A DNA stretch of 64,000 nucleotides from UBA9676 sp963741615 (GCA_963741615.1 CAVUIU010000029.1:248001-312000); one strand, 5' to 3'. Positions 31,506 through 41,104 are shown, numbered from the stretch's first letter. Numbers and translations are program-made. Notes: generated from the sequence alone by a model not told the origin.

Positions 31506-33869
31506 TCAGGGCTTCGGGCCATCGAGTTGGCGTGGCGAAGACACGCGGCTCCCGCGTGACATCCGCAGCCACCAAAGCTGGCCGCCAGATCCTTTCCAGA
31601 ACACGTCGATCCGGGCCCCGCCGGAGCCGATGACGGCGAAGGGTGCCGATTCCAGGCGCTTCGCCACCAATTGGGGCGGCCCACCCGGCCTGCCGGACCG
31701 GGCTGTCACCAGCTGCCAGAGCCGGCCGTCGTTCCCGCTGAAGATGACGTGGACAAGACCGCCTGCGGACACCGGGGTCGGCAGCGACAGGGGCATGCCG
31801 CCGCCGAGTGAGAAGGGCCCCCGCCAGTGACCGGCCGCGCTGAGGAAGCCGGTCAGAATGGCTGTCTTGTCGTGACGCCGCCAGAACACCTCGACTGTGC
31901 CGTTCGGCTGGGCGGTCGCTTGCGGCCGGCTTCCGAGCTGGCCCATGCCCAGGTTCCCGGGAACGCTCCACCGGCCGCCCGGCCCGCGGCCCACATGCCA
32001 AAGGCTCCCGCCCTGGCCCTTCCAGAACACCTGGATGACGCCGTCCGACGAGATGACCGGTGACGGGTAGGAGGCGAGCTTGCTGGCCAGCCGCTGCGGG
32101 CTGCGCCAGCCATGTGCCTGGCTGTACTCGCCATAAGACAGGTGGGCGCCGGGGGATTTCCAGAACACGTCGATGACGCCGGCCGGCTGCGCCACGGCCA
32201 TCGGCCTGCCGCCGAGCACACCCATCCTCGAAAGTGCCCGCGGCTGGGACCATCCGGCGGGCGTGTACCGCACCTGCCACAGGAACCCGTCCGCGCCCCG
32301 GTAGAACACCCTGATGTGGTCGCTGTCCACGGCTATCGCCGACGGTTCCGACGCCAAATGCCCGCCCAGGCCAACCGGGCGGGCCCAGCCTCCGCCCGGC
32401 ACGTGGCGCAGATACCAGAGCCCGCCGTCGGTTCCCCGGTAAAAGACGTCAGTGGTCCCGTCGGGCAGCGTGAACGCCGCGGATGGCGACGGCGTCCCGT
32501 TCGGCGGCGTGACCGGCACCGGCTGCGTGATCGACGGCGACGGCAAAGGCGACGGGGTCTCGCTGGGCTGCGTGACCGACGGTGACGGCGACACCGAGGG
32601 CGACGGCGACCCGCTCGCTGACGGCGAAGGCGACGGCGACGGCGACGGTGACAGCCGGACGTTCAGGAAATCCAGGTCGACATCCATCGTGGTGCCGCCA
32701 TAGCTCCGCGTGACGTTGCCGCGGAACTGGTGCAGCCGGTGATGGGCGGTCCATTCGCCTGGACCGAACACGGGATCCTGGGTGTTGGCCTGCCCGTTCC
32801 ACAGCGCGTCAAAGATGACGTCGGGCATCGCGTACCGGCCGAGCCCGAACTGATGAGCCAGGTCCGCGATCCCCGATGATGAGCTGCTGTACACCCCGGA
32901 GGAGTACCCGAGCGCATGGAGGGTGGTGGTCCAGGCGGAGAAGAACCTCAGCACCCGGCCGCCCTGCCCGGGCAGGTAGGCCTCCATGTCGTAATAGATC
33001 GGGGTCCGGCGCCCGAAACCGAGCCGCTTCGCCTGGTTGACCGCATCGGCCGCGGCCGCGGCTCCCTGGCTGGCGGATGACTTGCTCAGCTCACCGAAGA
33101 CGGCCTGCGGTCCGACGTACATCGGGAAGAAATGCCAGCCGGCCGCGGCCTCATGCCGGAGCCAGGACGGGGTCAGGTTCGGCTGCGCACAGGCCTTGTC
33201 CGAACCGCCGAGATAGATCCCGACCGCCTGGTAGGGGGAGCTGCTCCGCCAGGTGTCCATCGCGGTTTCACTGGGCGCGGCGCAGGTGTCGAAGCCGCGC
33301 CCCTGGAAGTCGGTGACCGCCGCCGGCAGTGACGGAACCCCGGCGGCCCGGGTGCCCCCCGCTATGCCGCCGAGATCGGAGACGGCCGTCCTTACCACCG
33401 GACGTCGCAGGCCCGCGCTTGCCAGGATCCGGTCGATCTCGGCGGGATCGGTGCCGAATGTGGCCGTGACGGTGAGCCGCCCGGTGACGACGGTGATCTG
33501 CCTGGTCACCTTGTTCTCGACCGAAACATGCACCGCGTGGCGGGACGCAGGCCCGATGAGCATTGCTTCGGTGGTCCCGACGACCGAGCTGGGGCATGCC
33601 TGATTATGTGAGGGAGTGCCCAAGTAGACCGCATGTCGGTCAAAACGAACGCAGGTCCGCCGGTGGCGGGAGAGGTCGATTACCTGCCAGGTACGGGGAA
33701 CCTCGAATGAATGCCCGAGATATGTCACCCGCCGGAGCGCAGAACGTGCGACAGTCGCGGCCGCTGCCCCGGAGGGAACCGCCGACAGCAGCATCCCGGC
33801 AATGGCTATCCCAGCCGGGAGCGCGTACCCGGCTCTGGCGAGACCGCCGTGACGACTAATTGAGCGCAC
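31506..33869 (-). CDS. Secreted DUF1906 glycoside-hydrolase-like protein with lectin-like repeats
   Basis: 787 residues from the GTG at 33869, which follows GGGAG; the ribosome site lies in a small hairpin (33875-33890, CGACTC/GAGTCG). A signal peptide (AGYALPAGIAIAGMLLSAVPSGAAAA) leads to an N-terminal region of about 140 residues. The DUF1906/Rv2525c-like domain follows: GFDTCAAPSETAMDTW, YQAVGIYLGG, PIYYDMEAYLPG, YSSGVYSSSSSG. A Ser/Pro linker of about 60 residues then joins about six beta-propeller-like units with the recurring pattern DVFYRGTDGGLWYL, RVFYRGADGFLWQV, QVFWKGQGGSLWHV. The repeats resemble PLL-type sugar-binding propellers. It probably binds or cleaves cell-wall or foreign glycans. 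Confidence 0.86.
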   Translation of the reverse strand: MRSISRHGGLARAGYALPAGIAIAGMLLSAVPSGAAAATVARSALRRVTYLGHSFEVPRTWQVIDLSRHRRTCVRFDRHAVYLGTPSHNQACPSSVVGTTEAMLIGPASRHAVHVSVENKVTRQITVVTGRLTVTATFGTDPAEIDRILASAGLRRPVVRTAVSDLGGIAGGTRAAGVPSLPAAVTDFQGRGFDTCAAPSETAMDTWRSSSPYQAVGIYLGGSDKACAQPNLTPSWLRHEAAAGWHFFPMYVGPQAVFGELSKSSASQGAAAAADAVNQAKRLGFGRRTPIYYDMEAYLPGQGGRVLRFFSAWTTTLHALGYSSGVYSSSSSGIADLAHQFGLGRYAMPDVIFDALWNGQANTQDPVFGPGEWTAHHRLHQFRGNVTRSYGGTTMDVDLDFLNVRLSPSPSPSPSPSASGSPSPSVSPSPSVTQPSETPSPLPSPSITQPVPVTPPNGTPSPSAAFTLPDGTTDVFYRGTDGGLWYLRHVPGGGWARPVGLGGHLASEPSAIAVDSDHIRVFYRGADGFLWQVRYTPAGWSQPRALSRMGVLGGRPMAVAQPAGVIDVFWKSPGAHLSYGEYSQAHGWRSPQRLASKLASYPSPVISSDGVIQVFWKGQGGSLWHVGRGPGGRWSVPGNLGMGQLGSRPQATAQPNGTVEVFWRRHDKTAILTGFLSAAGHWRGPFSLGGGMPLSLPTPVSAGGLVHVIFSGNDGRLWQLVTARSGRPGGPPQLVAKRLESAPFAVIGSGGARIDVFWKGSGGQLWWLRMSRGSRVSSPRQLDGPKP

Positions 33870-34142
33870 CAGACCGACTCCCAAGAGTCGCGGGCACACC
33901 CACTTCCCGGCCGCTGATGGGCGGTTTCCCCGCCCGCCAATCTGCTCTCGGGCCCGCCGTGATAAGGGGGCCATGCGGGAATCGGCGCTGCCTGGAATGC
34001 CCGGCGCGGGTAAGCGTCCTTCATTGCCGCCGTGGCCATCATGATCACGGAAGGGAGCGTAACTGTCCCCATACGCCCGATGCATGCCGACACGCGGAGA
34101 TCTTTTCGATTTCTAAGTCCAGCTCCAACCGTCAATTGGCCG

Positions 34143-34201
34143 GGTAAACCCCACCCCGGGCACGGTCACGCGGGGCGCCCTGGCGTCCTGAGCGAGCGTT
34201 T
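34143..34201 (+). pseudogene. Fragment similar to the core of RNase P RNA
   Basis: 59 bases align without gaps to rnpB 20057-20115 with 48 identities. GGTAAACCCCACCC and CGAGCGTTT are kept at the two ends. The rest of rnpB is missing. It ends on the stop codon of the hydrolase gene. It may be left from an old duplication or insertion event at rnpB. The rest of the 330-bp gap (33870-34199) holds only the start signals of the DUF1906 gene. Confidence 0.68.
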
Positions 34202-35078
34202 ACATTCCGGTGGTGGATGCCGACAGCGACCGCGGATCACGCGGCCGCCAGGCCCCCCGCTCGACGGCCGCGAGGAACCGGTCCACCGCCCCGTTGAACA
34301 CATCCGGTTCCTCAAGATTGGCAGTGTGGCCGGTCCGGGGGAGGATGACCAGGCCCGCCGATCCCATGGTGCGCTTGAGCATGAGCGCGGCCTCCAGACA
34401 TCCCTCGTCCTCGTCACCGACGATGAGCAGCACCGGCGTGCGCACCTGCGCCAGCTCATCCCGCAGGTGGTAGAGGGAGGGCCGGGCAGCCTGCACACCG
34501 CGCATCGTCAGGGCGGCCCCGAGCGCGGAGTGCTCACCCAGCGCGGCAGCGAACTCGGCCCAGCCACGCGGGTTCTTGTTCTGGAACTGCACCCGGGCGG
34601 GGCCGACCGCGTAGCGGGCGGCCACCCGTTGCGCGCCTTCGGTCTCGAACGCGGTGGCGATGGCCTCGCACTCGGCGCGGAACGCTTCGGCGCGTTCCGG
34701 CTGGGCGCCGTACCCGGCGCCGGCCACCACCGCGGAGGCCACCCGGCCGGGGTGGCGCAGCGTCAGGTGCAGGGCAGTGAACCCGCCCATCGAGAGCCCG
34801 ACCACGTGGACCCGGTCCACGCCGAGCCCGTCCAGCACGCAGATGGCGTCCGCGACGGCCCGTGCCTGCGAGTACGCGGGCCCATCGCCGGGCACATCCG
34901 ACGGCGGGTAGCCGCGGGCCGCGTAGGTGATGCAGCGGTAGCCGCCGGAGAAGAACCGTACCTGCGGCTCCCAGCTCCGGTGGTCGCCGGCGAACTCGTG
35001 GATGAACAGCAGCGGCGCACCGGTGCCCGTGGACTCGGCGTGGAGCCGCACGCCGTCGTCGGCCGTGATCGTCGGCAT
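34200..35078 (-). CDS. Alpha/beta hydrolase
   Basis: 292 residues. PLLFIHEFAGDHRSWEPQV gives the oxyanion region, VHVVGLSMGGFTALHL the nucleophile Ser (G-L-S-M-G-G), VLLIVGDEDEG the acidic residue region and PRTGHTANLEEPDVFN the catalytic His. It resembles 3-oxoadipate enol-lactonase and C-C hydrolases. It lies six bases downstream of the GntR gene on the same strand, as last gene of the molybdenum hydroxylase operon, so it may open a lactone or ring product of that pathway. The 3' end overlaps an rnpB-like fragment. Confidence 0.9.
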   Translation of the reverse strand: MPTITADDGVRLHAESTGTGAPLLFIHEFAGDHRSWEPQVRFFSGGYRCITYAARGYPPSDVPGDGPAYSQARAVADAICVLDGLGVDRVHVVGLSMGGFTALHLTLRHPGRVASAVVAGAGYGAQPERAEAFRAECEAIATAFETEGAQRVAARYAVGPARVQFQNKNPRGWAEFAAALGEHSALGAALTMRGVQAARPSLYHLRDELAQVRTPVLLIVGDEDEGCLEAALMLKRTMGSAGLVILPRTGHTANLEEPDVFNGAVDRFLAAVERGAWRPRDPRSLSASTTGM

Positions 35079-35084
35079 CGGGCG

Positions 35085-35744
35085 CTACCGCCCGGTGACC
35101 GGTGCCGCGCTCATGATGTGCTGGTACGTTCTCGCGGACGCCGCCGCGGCGTCCCCGGCGCTCAGCGCGTCGAGGATCGCGTCGTGCTGCCGGGCCGACT
35201 CGGCGTGCGTGCGCCCCACCTTCGGGCCGCCGTGCAGCGATGCCCATAGCAGCCGCATGAGCGACAGCAGCAGCGGGCTTCCCGCGTGCTCGTACACACC
35301 GAAGTGGAAGTCCCGGTTCAGGCCCGCGTACCGGGGGTCGTCGTCGCCCAGCGCCCGGATCTGGTCGTTCAGGGCCCGCAGCGCTTCGACGCCGCGGGCG
35401 TCGACCTTGCGGGCAGCCAGCGACGCGCCCAGCGACTCCAGGGCGGCCCGGATCTGGAAGTTCTCCTCGACCGGGCCGTCGTCCGGCTCCACCACGGTGA
35501 ACCCCCGGTGGGTGTCCCCGACGACCAGGCCTTCCGACTCCAGCCGCCGCAGCGCTTCGCGGACCGGTGTCTGGCTGACCCCGAACCGCTGGGCGAGGTC
35601 CCGTTGCCGCAACTGCCCGCCCGCGGGCAGCTCGCCGGTGATGATCAGCTGCCGGATGAGAGCGGCCACCATGTCCGTCTTGCTGACATAGCCAGGAAGC
35701 ACGGGAGGCGGGGAATCCGCGCGCGTCAGGGGTGCGGGTCGCAC
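35085..35744 (-). CDS. GntR family regulator, FCD (FadR-type) subfamily
   Basis: 219 residues from the GTG at 35744, five bases after GGGAGG; the longer frame lacks a start signal. The winged helix reads ALIRQLIITGELPAGGQLRQRDLAQRFGVSQTPVREALRRLESEGLV. The FCD domain has FQIRAALESLGASLAA, LNRDFHFGVYEHAGSPLLLSLMRLLW and HDAILDALSAGDAAAA, with the Asp/His residues that bind a metal and a carboxylate ligand. FCD regulators bind short palindromes of the type TGGTATACCA. Two such sites exist in the cluster (42039-42050 and 44605-44616), so this is the likely pathway regulator, released by a pathway acid. Confidence 0.94.
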   Translation of the reverse strand: MRPAPLTRADSPPPVLPGYVSKTDMVAALIRQLIITGELPAGGQLRQRDLAQRFGVSQTPVREALRRLESEGLVVGDTHRGFTVVEPDDGPVEENFQIRAALESLGASLAARKVDARGVEALRALNDQIRALGDDDPRYAGLNRDFHFGVYEHAGSPLLLSLMRLLWASLHGGPKVGRTHAESARQHDAILDALSAGDAAAASARTYQHIMSAAPVTGR

Positions 35745-35790
35745 AAGACGCCTCCCGTGCTCGTGACCGATGGCCTGCCGGTCCGTCGGC

Positions 35791-38118
35791 TCATGGTAGC
35801 CCTGGTGCCGGGACCCGCCCGGCGTCGGCGAGGCCGCGTACCCGCGACGGCGTGAGAGGCAGCCGCGCCACGCCGCCGGCGAGGCCGAGCGCGTCGCGCA
35901 CGGCGCTCGCCACCGCCGCGCCCGCGGCGCTGATGCCGCCCTCGCCGGCGCCCATGACGCCCAGCGGGTTGCCCGGCGAGGGGGCGAGCTGCGCCAGCAG
36001 GACGTCGATGGGCGGGATCTCCGCGGCCGTGGGCAGCTGGTAGTCCATGAAGGTGATCGCCGTGGGCTGGCCGGCCTCGTCGTAGGTGAACTCCTCCAGC
36101 AGCGCCCCGCCGATCCCCTGTGCCGCCCCGCCGCGGAGCTGCCCCTCGACCAGCGCCGGGTTGATGGCCCGGCCCACCTCGCTGGCCACGAGATAACGCA
36201 GCACGCGCACGCGCCCGGTACCGGGGTCGACCTCGACCACGGCGGCGTGCACACCGTACGGATAGGTCATGTGCGTCACGTCGAAACGGCGGCGCGCGGC
36301 CAGCCCGGCGGGTTCACCGGGCCTGAGATAGGGGCTGGCCGGGGCGGCCGCCCGGGCGATCTCGCCCAGGCTGACCGCGGCCGCCGGGTCGCCCCGGACG
36401 CTGACGGTGCCGTCGGTGACCACCAGGTCGTCCTCGGCCGCCTCGAGGATCCGGGCGGCGAGCTGCGTCGCGCGGGTCCTGACCGCGGCCGCGGCCTTGT
36501 GCACCGCGTTGCCGGCCACCACCGTGGACCGGGATGCCCACGAGCCGGTGCCGAACGGCTGCAGGTCCGTGTCCCCGTTGACCACGTCCACCGCATGAGC
36601 GCCGACGCCGAGCGCGTCCGCGGCGATCTGGGCGAGCACGGTCTCGATGCCCTGCCCCAGCGACGTCCCGCCGGAGAACACCCGGACGGCGCCGGTCTCG
36701 CTGACGGTGACATCGGCGGTATCGGCCGGCCCGAGCCCGCTCTTCTCCAGGAAGACCGCGACACCGAGGCCGCGCAGCCGGCCGGCGTGCCCGCCCCGGC
36801 CGGCCGCGGCGTGGTAGCCGAGCCGGGTCACCTCCCGCGCCGCGGCCGCCAGCAGCGCGGGATAGTCCCCGGTGTCCAGCACGATGTCGGTGCCGAGGGT
36901 GGTCATGGGGCGGCGGTGGGGAAGTTCCGCCGGGCCCAGCAGGTTGCGGCGGCGCAACTCGATCCGGTCGATGCCCAGCCGGCCGGCGGCGACATCCAGC
37001 AGCTGCTCGCGTGCGGTGGCGCCCTCGTACCGGCCGGGCGCGCGGTAGGTGCCACAGGGCGTCTTGTTGGTGAGGACGACCCGGACCCGGCCGCGGTAGG
37101 CGGGCACCCGGTAGGGGCCGGGCAGCATCGCCACGGTCAGCTCGGGTACCGCGATGCCATGAGTCCGGCAGTAGGCGCCGTTGTCGTGCACGACCTCGTC
37201 CGACATGGCCGTTATCCGGCCGCCGGGGCCGAACGCGGCGGCGACCCGGTGCGACTGCTGCCGGGAGTGGTTCACGGCGACCAGGTGCTCGGCACGGTCC
37301 TCGGTCCACTTGACGGGCCGGCCCAGCGTCCGGGCCAGCCACGGCACCAGGTAGTCCTCCGGGTAGAACTCGCCGCGCACCCCGAACCCGCCGCCCGCGT
37401 CGATGGCGTGGACATGGATCAGGGCGTGGTCGATCCCGAGCATGGCGGCGAGCACGTCCCGGTTGAACACCGGAACCTTGGTCATGCCGTAGATCTCCAG
37501 TGACCCGGTGCGCGGGTCCGGGACGGCCAGCATGGCGCGGGGCTCCAGCGGCACGCCGCTGTGCCGCCCGATCTCCACCTCGATCTCCACCACGTGCGCG
37601 GCCCGCCGGAACGCGGCGGCGGTGTTCCCGTAGCCGAGGGTGAAATCGGCGGCCACGTTCCCGGCCGGGAACAGGCGCGGTGAGCCCGGACGGGCCGCCA
37701 TGGCGGCGTCGAGCACCGCCGGGGCCTCATCGATGTCGATCCCGACCAGCTCGGCGGCATCCTCGGCGGTGTACGGGTCGTCGGCCACCACGACGGCGAG
37801 TGGCTCTCCCACATAGCGCACCACGTCGGCGGCCAGCACCGGCTGCAGGTAGTCACTCAGGTCGGCGCCCTGGACGGCCAGCCGTACCGGGATGGCCAGC
37901 CCGGCGGGCAGATCGGCGGCGGCGATGGCCGTGGTGACCCCGTCCGCCCGGCGGGCCTGGGTGAGATCGACCCGCCGCAGGTGCCCGTGCGCGATGGGGG
38001 AGCGGACCACCCGCGCCCACACCTGGCCCGCGGCGCTGAAGTCGTCCCCGAACCGGCCTCGGCCGCGCAGCAGACGGGGGTCTTCCTTGCGCGGCATCCG
38101 GGTGCCGATCACGCTCAT
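35791..38118 (-). CDS. Xanthine dehydrogenase-family molybdopterin subunit (second large subunit)
   Basis: 775 residues. It starts with GTRMPRKEDPRLLRGRGRFGDD and contains VRYVGEPLAVVVADD, AIDAGGGFGVRGEFYPEDYL, RPVKWTEDRAEHL, PCGTYRAPGRYEGATARE, GTSLGQGIETVLAQIAADALG and the catalytic Glu region GVMGAGEGGISAAG. The CO-dehydrogenase loop (AYxCSFR) is absent, so it is a hydroxylase of an organic substrate, not CoxL. It overlaps the 2Fe-2S gene as ATGA. It is the second large subunit of the operon and would have to share the FAD and Fe-S subunits with the one at 38615-41104. Confidence 0.95.
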   Translation of the reverse strand: MSVIGTRMPRKEDPRLLRGRGRFGDDFSAAGQVWARVVRSPIAHGHLRRVDLTQARRADGVTTAIAAADLPAGLAIPVRLAVQGADLSDYLQPVLAADVVRYVGEPLAVVVADDPYTAEDAAELVGIDIDEAPAVLDAAMAARPGSPRLFPAGNVAADFTLGYGNTAAAFRRAAHVVEIEVEIGRHSGVPLEPRAMLAVPDPRTGSLEIYGMTKVPVFNRDVLAAMLGIDHALIHVHAIDAGGGFGVRGEFYPEDYLVPWLARTLGRPVKWTEDRAEHLVAVNHSRQQSHRVAAAFGPGGRITAMSDEVVHDNGAYCRTHGIAVPELTVAMLPGPYRVPAYRGRVRVVLTNKTPCGTYRAPGRYEGATAREQLLDVAAGRLGIDRIELRRRNLLGPAELPHRRPMTTLGTDIVLDTGDYPALLAAAAREVTRLGYHAAAGRGGHAGRLRGLGVAVFLEKSGLGPADTADVTVSETGAVRVFSGGTSLGQGIETVLAQIAADALGVGAHAVDVVNGDTDLQPFGTGSWASRSTVVAGNAVHKAAAAVRTRATQLAARILEAAEDDLVVTDGTVSVRGDPAAAVSLGEIARAAAPASPYLRPGEPAGLAARRRFDVTHMTYPYGVHAAVVEVDPGTGRVRVLRYLVASEVGRAINPALVEGQLRGGAAQGIGGALLEEFTYDEAGQPTAITFMDYQLPTAAEIPPIDVLLAQLAPSPGNPLGVMGAGEGGISAAGAAVASAVRDALGLAGGVARLPLTPSRVRGLADAGRVPAPGLP

Positions 38119-38618
38119 GAGCTGTCCGCGGGCCGCCGCGACCGGGCCGTGGCCAGCACGGCCTCGACGATGCCCTGATAACCGGTGCAGCGGCACAGGT
38201 TCGAGGCGACGAGCTCGCGCACCTCCGCCTCGTCGGGGTCACCGGGGCCGGTGGAGCCCCGCTGCGCCAGGTATGCCTCGGCGAGCATGAGGAAGCCGGG
38301 GGTGCAGAATCCGCACTGCAGCGCGTGATGGTCGCTGAAAGCCTGCTGGAGGTCCGACAGCTCCTCGCCGGTGGACAGGCCCTCGACGGTGCTCACCTCG
38401 GTGCCGTCGGCCTGCACGCCGAACATCAGGCACGACCGCACCGGGCAGCCGTCGACCAGCACCGTGCAGGCACCGCAGACGCCGTGCTCGCAGCCCAGGT
38501 GCGTGCCGGTGTAGCCGAGGTCGTGGCGCAGCGTGTCGGCGAGCGTCCGGCGCGCCTCCACGGTGAGCTCGTGTGCACGTCCGTTGACCCGCAGGTGGAT
38601 CCGGTGCATGTCCTTCAC
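38115..38618 (-). CDS. 2Fe-2S subunit of molybdenum hydroxylase
   Basis: 167 residues. The plant-type 2Fe-2S motif is GCEHGVCGACTVLVDGCPVRSC, and the second cluster is CGFCTPGFLM with NLCRCTGYQGIVEAV. Both are complete, as in CoxS, XdhC-type and nicotine dehydrogenase small subunits. A GTG at 38618 overlaps the upstream large-subunit stop as GTGA, and its own stop overlaps the second large subunit. It passes electrons from the molybdenum site to FAD. Confidence 0.97.
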   Translation of the reverse strand: MKDMHRIHLRVNGRAHELTVEARRTLADTLRHDLGYTGTHLGCEHGVCGACTVLVDGCPVRSCLMFGVQADGTEVSTVEGLSTGEELSDLQQAFSDHHALQCGFCTPGFLMLAEAYLAQRGSTGPGDPDEAEVRELVASNLCRCTGYQGIVEAVLATARSRRPADSS

Positions 38619-41104
38619 GCGGCGCCCTCCCCGGCCCTCTCTTCATGATCACGGACGATTGCCTGCGCTATCCGCACGGGATCGCCCGTGATCATGGAAC
38701 TGAGCGCGGCGCTCACGTCCTCCGGCAGGACCGGGATGTGGTCGAAACCCGCCGCCTCGCCGGGCAGCGCGTCGTTGATCGCGTTGAGTACGGCCGCCGG
38801 GGCGCCGATCATGCCCCCCTCGCCCATCCCCTTCGCGCCGGTAGCGCTGAAACGTGACGGGGTCTGCAGGTGAACGATGTCCACCGGGCACATCTCCGCC
38901 GCCGTCGGTGCCAGGTAGTCCATCAAAGTGGTGCTGACCGGCTGCCCTTCCTGGTCGTAGCGCATCCGCTCCAGCAGAGCGGCCGCCACCCCCTGGGTGA
39001 CCCCGCCGCGGACCTGCCCGTCCACGATGAGCGGGTTGATGACCACGCCGCAGTCCTCCACGACCAGGTACCGGTGCAGCCGGATGGCGCCGGTGCCCGG
39101 GTCGATCACGACCAGGGCGGCGTGGCAGGCGTTGGAGAACGTGCCCGGCGGGTCGAACGACGCCTGCGCCTCGAGCCCGTAGCGCAGCGCTTCCGGCAGG
39201 GTGTGGGTCTGGAAGTAGACGACCCGGGCAAGCTCGCTGATCGGGATCGCGGCCCGGCTGTCACCCCGGACCCGGGCCGAGCCCCCGCTCAGCTCCACGT
39301 CGGCCGCGCTGGCCTCCAGCAGGCACCCGGCAACCTCGCGCAGCCGGCCGGCGACGAGGTCCGCGGCGCGGGCGGCGGCACCCCCGCCGATCACGATCGA
39401 GCGGCTGGCGAAGGTTCCCCAGCCATAGGCGGTGAGGTCGGTATCCCCCTGGCGGAGCCGGACCTGGTCCGGGTGGACGCCAAGCCGGTCGGCGACGATC
39501 TGCGCGAACGTCGTCTCGTGGCCCTGGCCGTGACCGCAGGTGCCGGTGGTGACGATGACCTCGCCGGTCGGGTCCATCCGCACCTGCGCCGTGTCGTAGC
39601 CCGGGGTCATCCGCATCCGCCGCAGCGCCATGGTGGGCGTGCCGTAGCCGGTGCGCTCGGAGAAGCAGGCGTAACCCATCCCGGCCAGCAGCCCCGTGCC
39701 GCGCAGCCGGTCCCGTTCCGCCGGCCAGCCGTCTGCCGCCACCCGCTGCTGCGTGAGATCCAGGGACTCGCGGTAGCTGCCCTCGTCGTAGGTGATGCCG
39801 TTGACCCCGGTGTAGGGGAACTCGCCCGGGCCGATCATGTTCAGCCGGCGCAGCCGCAGCGGGTCGGTGTGCAGCGCCAGGGCCGCCTTCTCCATCAGCC
39901 GCTCCATGACCAGCACGAGCTGCGGCCGGGACACGCCGCGGTACGGGGCGGTGGGCGCCTTGTTGGTGGCGATCGCCCGGCCGCGCGCCCGGTACGCCGG
40001 GACCTTGTACACGCCGGGCAGCTCACTCGCCGCCATCAGCGGCTCGACCGCGCAGGTGAACGGGTACGCGGAGTAGGCGCCGACATCGCACTCGATGTCC
40101 GCGTCCAGGGCGAGGAACCGGCCGCGGGAATCGAACGCCGCGCGCACCTGGTAACGCTGCTCGTGCCCGTGGAACGAGGCGGTCAGGTTCTCCTGCCGGT
40201 CCTCGACCCAGCGGACCGGCCGCCGCAGCCGCAGCGCGGCCGCGGCCACGGTCACCTCTTCCCGGCCGACCACGCATTTGAGCCCGAAGCCGCCCCCGAC
40301 ATCGGGCGCGATGACCCGCACCGCCCGCTCGGGGAGGCCCAGCGCCTGCGCGACCGCGGACCGGACCTGGTGCGGGACCTGGGTGGAGACATGCATCACC
40401 AGCTGCTCGTCGCGATCGTCCCACTCGGCCAGGCAGGCGCGCCCCTCGAGCGGGAGTGCCGACAGCCGGGCGCTGGTGAAGAATCCGCCGACGACCAGCG
40501 GTGCGCTGGCGAAGATCTCGCCGAGCCGCTCGTCGTCGAACATCAGCAGATCCACGAGGCAGTTGCCCACCAGGCCCGCATGCACCTGACGCCCGGCACC
40601 GGCCCGCGCGGTGGCGAGGTCGGTGACCGCGGGCAGCGGCGCCCAGTCGACCTCCACGAGTTCGGTGGCGTCCTCGGCCAGGTAGGCGTCGTCGGCGACG
40701 ACCATCGCCACCGGCTCGCCGGCGAAGCGCACCTGTTCCCCGGCGAGCAAGGGCATCGGTGTTGGCACGAACTCGTCGCGCTCCAGCGTGGCCAGCAGGT
40801 ACGGATCCCCGAGGTCCGCCGACGTGAAGGCGGCGACCACGCCTGGCGCCCGGAGCGCGGCGCAGGCATCGATGCCCGAGACCGCGGCGGCGGCGAACGG
40901 GCTGCGCACGAAGGCCGCGGACAGCAGTCCGGCCCGGCTGAGGTCGGCCACGAACCGGCCGTGGCCCCGCAGCAGCCGCCGGTCTTCCTTGCGGGCCATC
41001 GCCGCCCCGACCCACCCGGCCTGCCCGGCCCCTCCGGCCTGCCCGGTCCCTCTGGTCTGCCCGGCCCCTCCAGTCTGCCCGGCCTGCGTGGCCCGCCCGG
41101 TCAC
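38615..41104 (-). CDS. Xanthine dehydrogenase-family molybdopterin subunit (first large subunit)
   Basis: 829 residues from the GTG at 41104, overlapping the FAD-subunit stop as GTGA. The first 35 residues are an odd Gly/Gln/Ala repeat (GQTGGAGQTRGTGQAGGAGQ). Then come GAAMARKEDRRLLRGHGRFVADL, VRFAGEPVAMVVADD, APDVGGGFGLKCVVGREEV, RRPVRWVEDRQENL, TAPYRGVSRPQLVLVMERLM, GTCGHGQGHETTFAQIVADRLG and GAKGMGEGGMIGAPAA with the catalytic Glu. It is a complete large subunit and hydroxylates an aromatic or heterocyclic carbon using water. Confidence 0.95.
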   Translation of the reverse strand: MTGRATQAGQTGGAGQTRGTGQAGGAGQAGWVGAAMARKEDRRLLRGHGRFVADLSRAGLLSAAFVRSPFAAAAVSGIDACAALRAPGVVAAFTSADLGDPYLLATLERDEFVPTPMPLLAGEQVRFAGEPVAMVVADDAYLAEDATELVEVDWAPLPAVTDLATARAGAGRQVHAGLVGNCLVDLLMFDDERLGEIFASAPLVVGGFFTSARLSALPLEGRACLAEWDDRDEQLVMHVSTQVPHQVRSAVAQALGLPERAVRVIAPDVGGGFGLKCVVGREEVTVAAAALRLRRPVRWVEDRQENLTASFHGHEQRYQVRAAFDSRGRFLALDADIECDVGAYSAYPFTCAVEPLMAASELPGVYKVPAYRARGRAIATNKAPTAPYRGVSRPQLVLVMERLMEKAALALHTDPLRLRRLNMIGPGEFPYTGVNGITYDEGSYRESLDLTQQRVAADGWPAERDRLRGTGLLAGMGYACFSERTGYGTPTMALRRMRMTPGYDTAQVRMDPTGEVIVTTGTCGHGQGHETTFAQIVADRLGVHPDQVRLRQGDTDLTAYGWGTFASRSIVIGGGAAARAADLVAGRLREVAGCLLEASAADVELSGGSARVRGDSRAAIPISELARVVYFQTHTLPEALRYGLEAQASFDPPGTFSNACHAALVVIDPGTGAIRLHRYLVVEDCGVVINPLIVDGQVRGGVTQGVAAALLERMRYDQEGQPVSTTLMDYLAPTAAEMCPVDIVHLQTPSRFSATGAKGMGEGGMIGAPAAVLNAINDALPGEAAGFDHIPVLPEDVSAALSSMITGDPVRIAQAIVRDHEERAGEGAA

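Noticed and set aside
35791..41104. Carbon monoxide dehydrogenase (CoxL)
   Set aside because: Neither large subunit shows the AYxCSFR active-site loop, so they are classed as organic-substrate hydroxylases.
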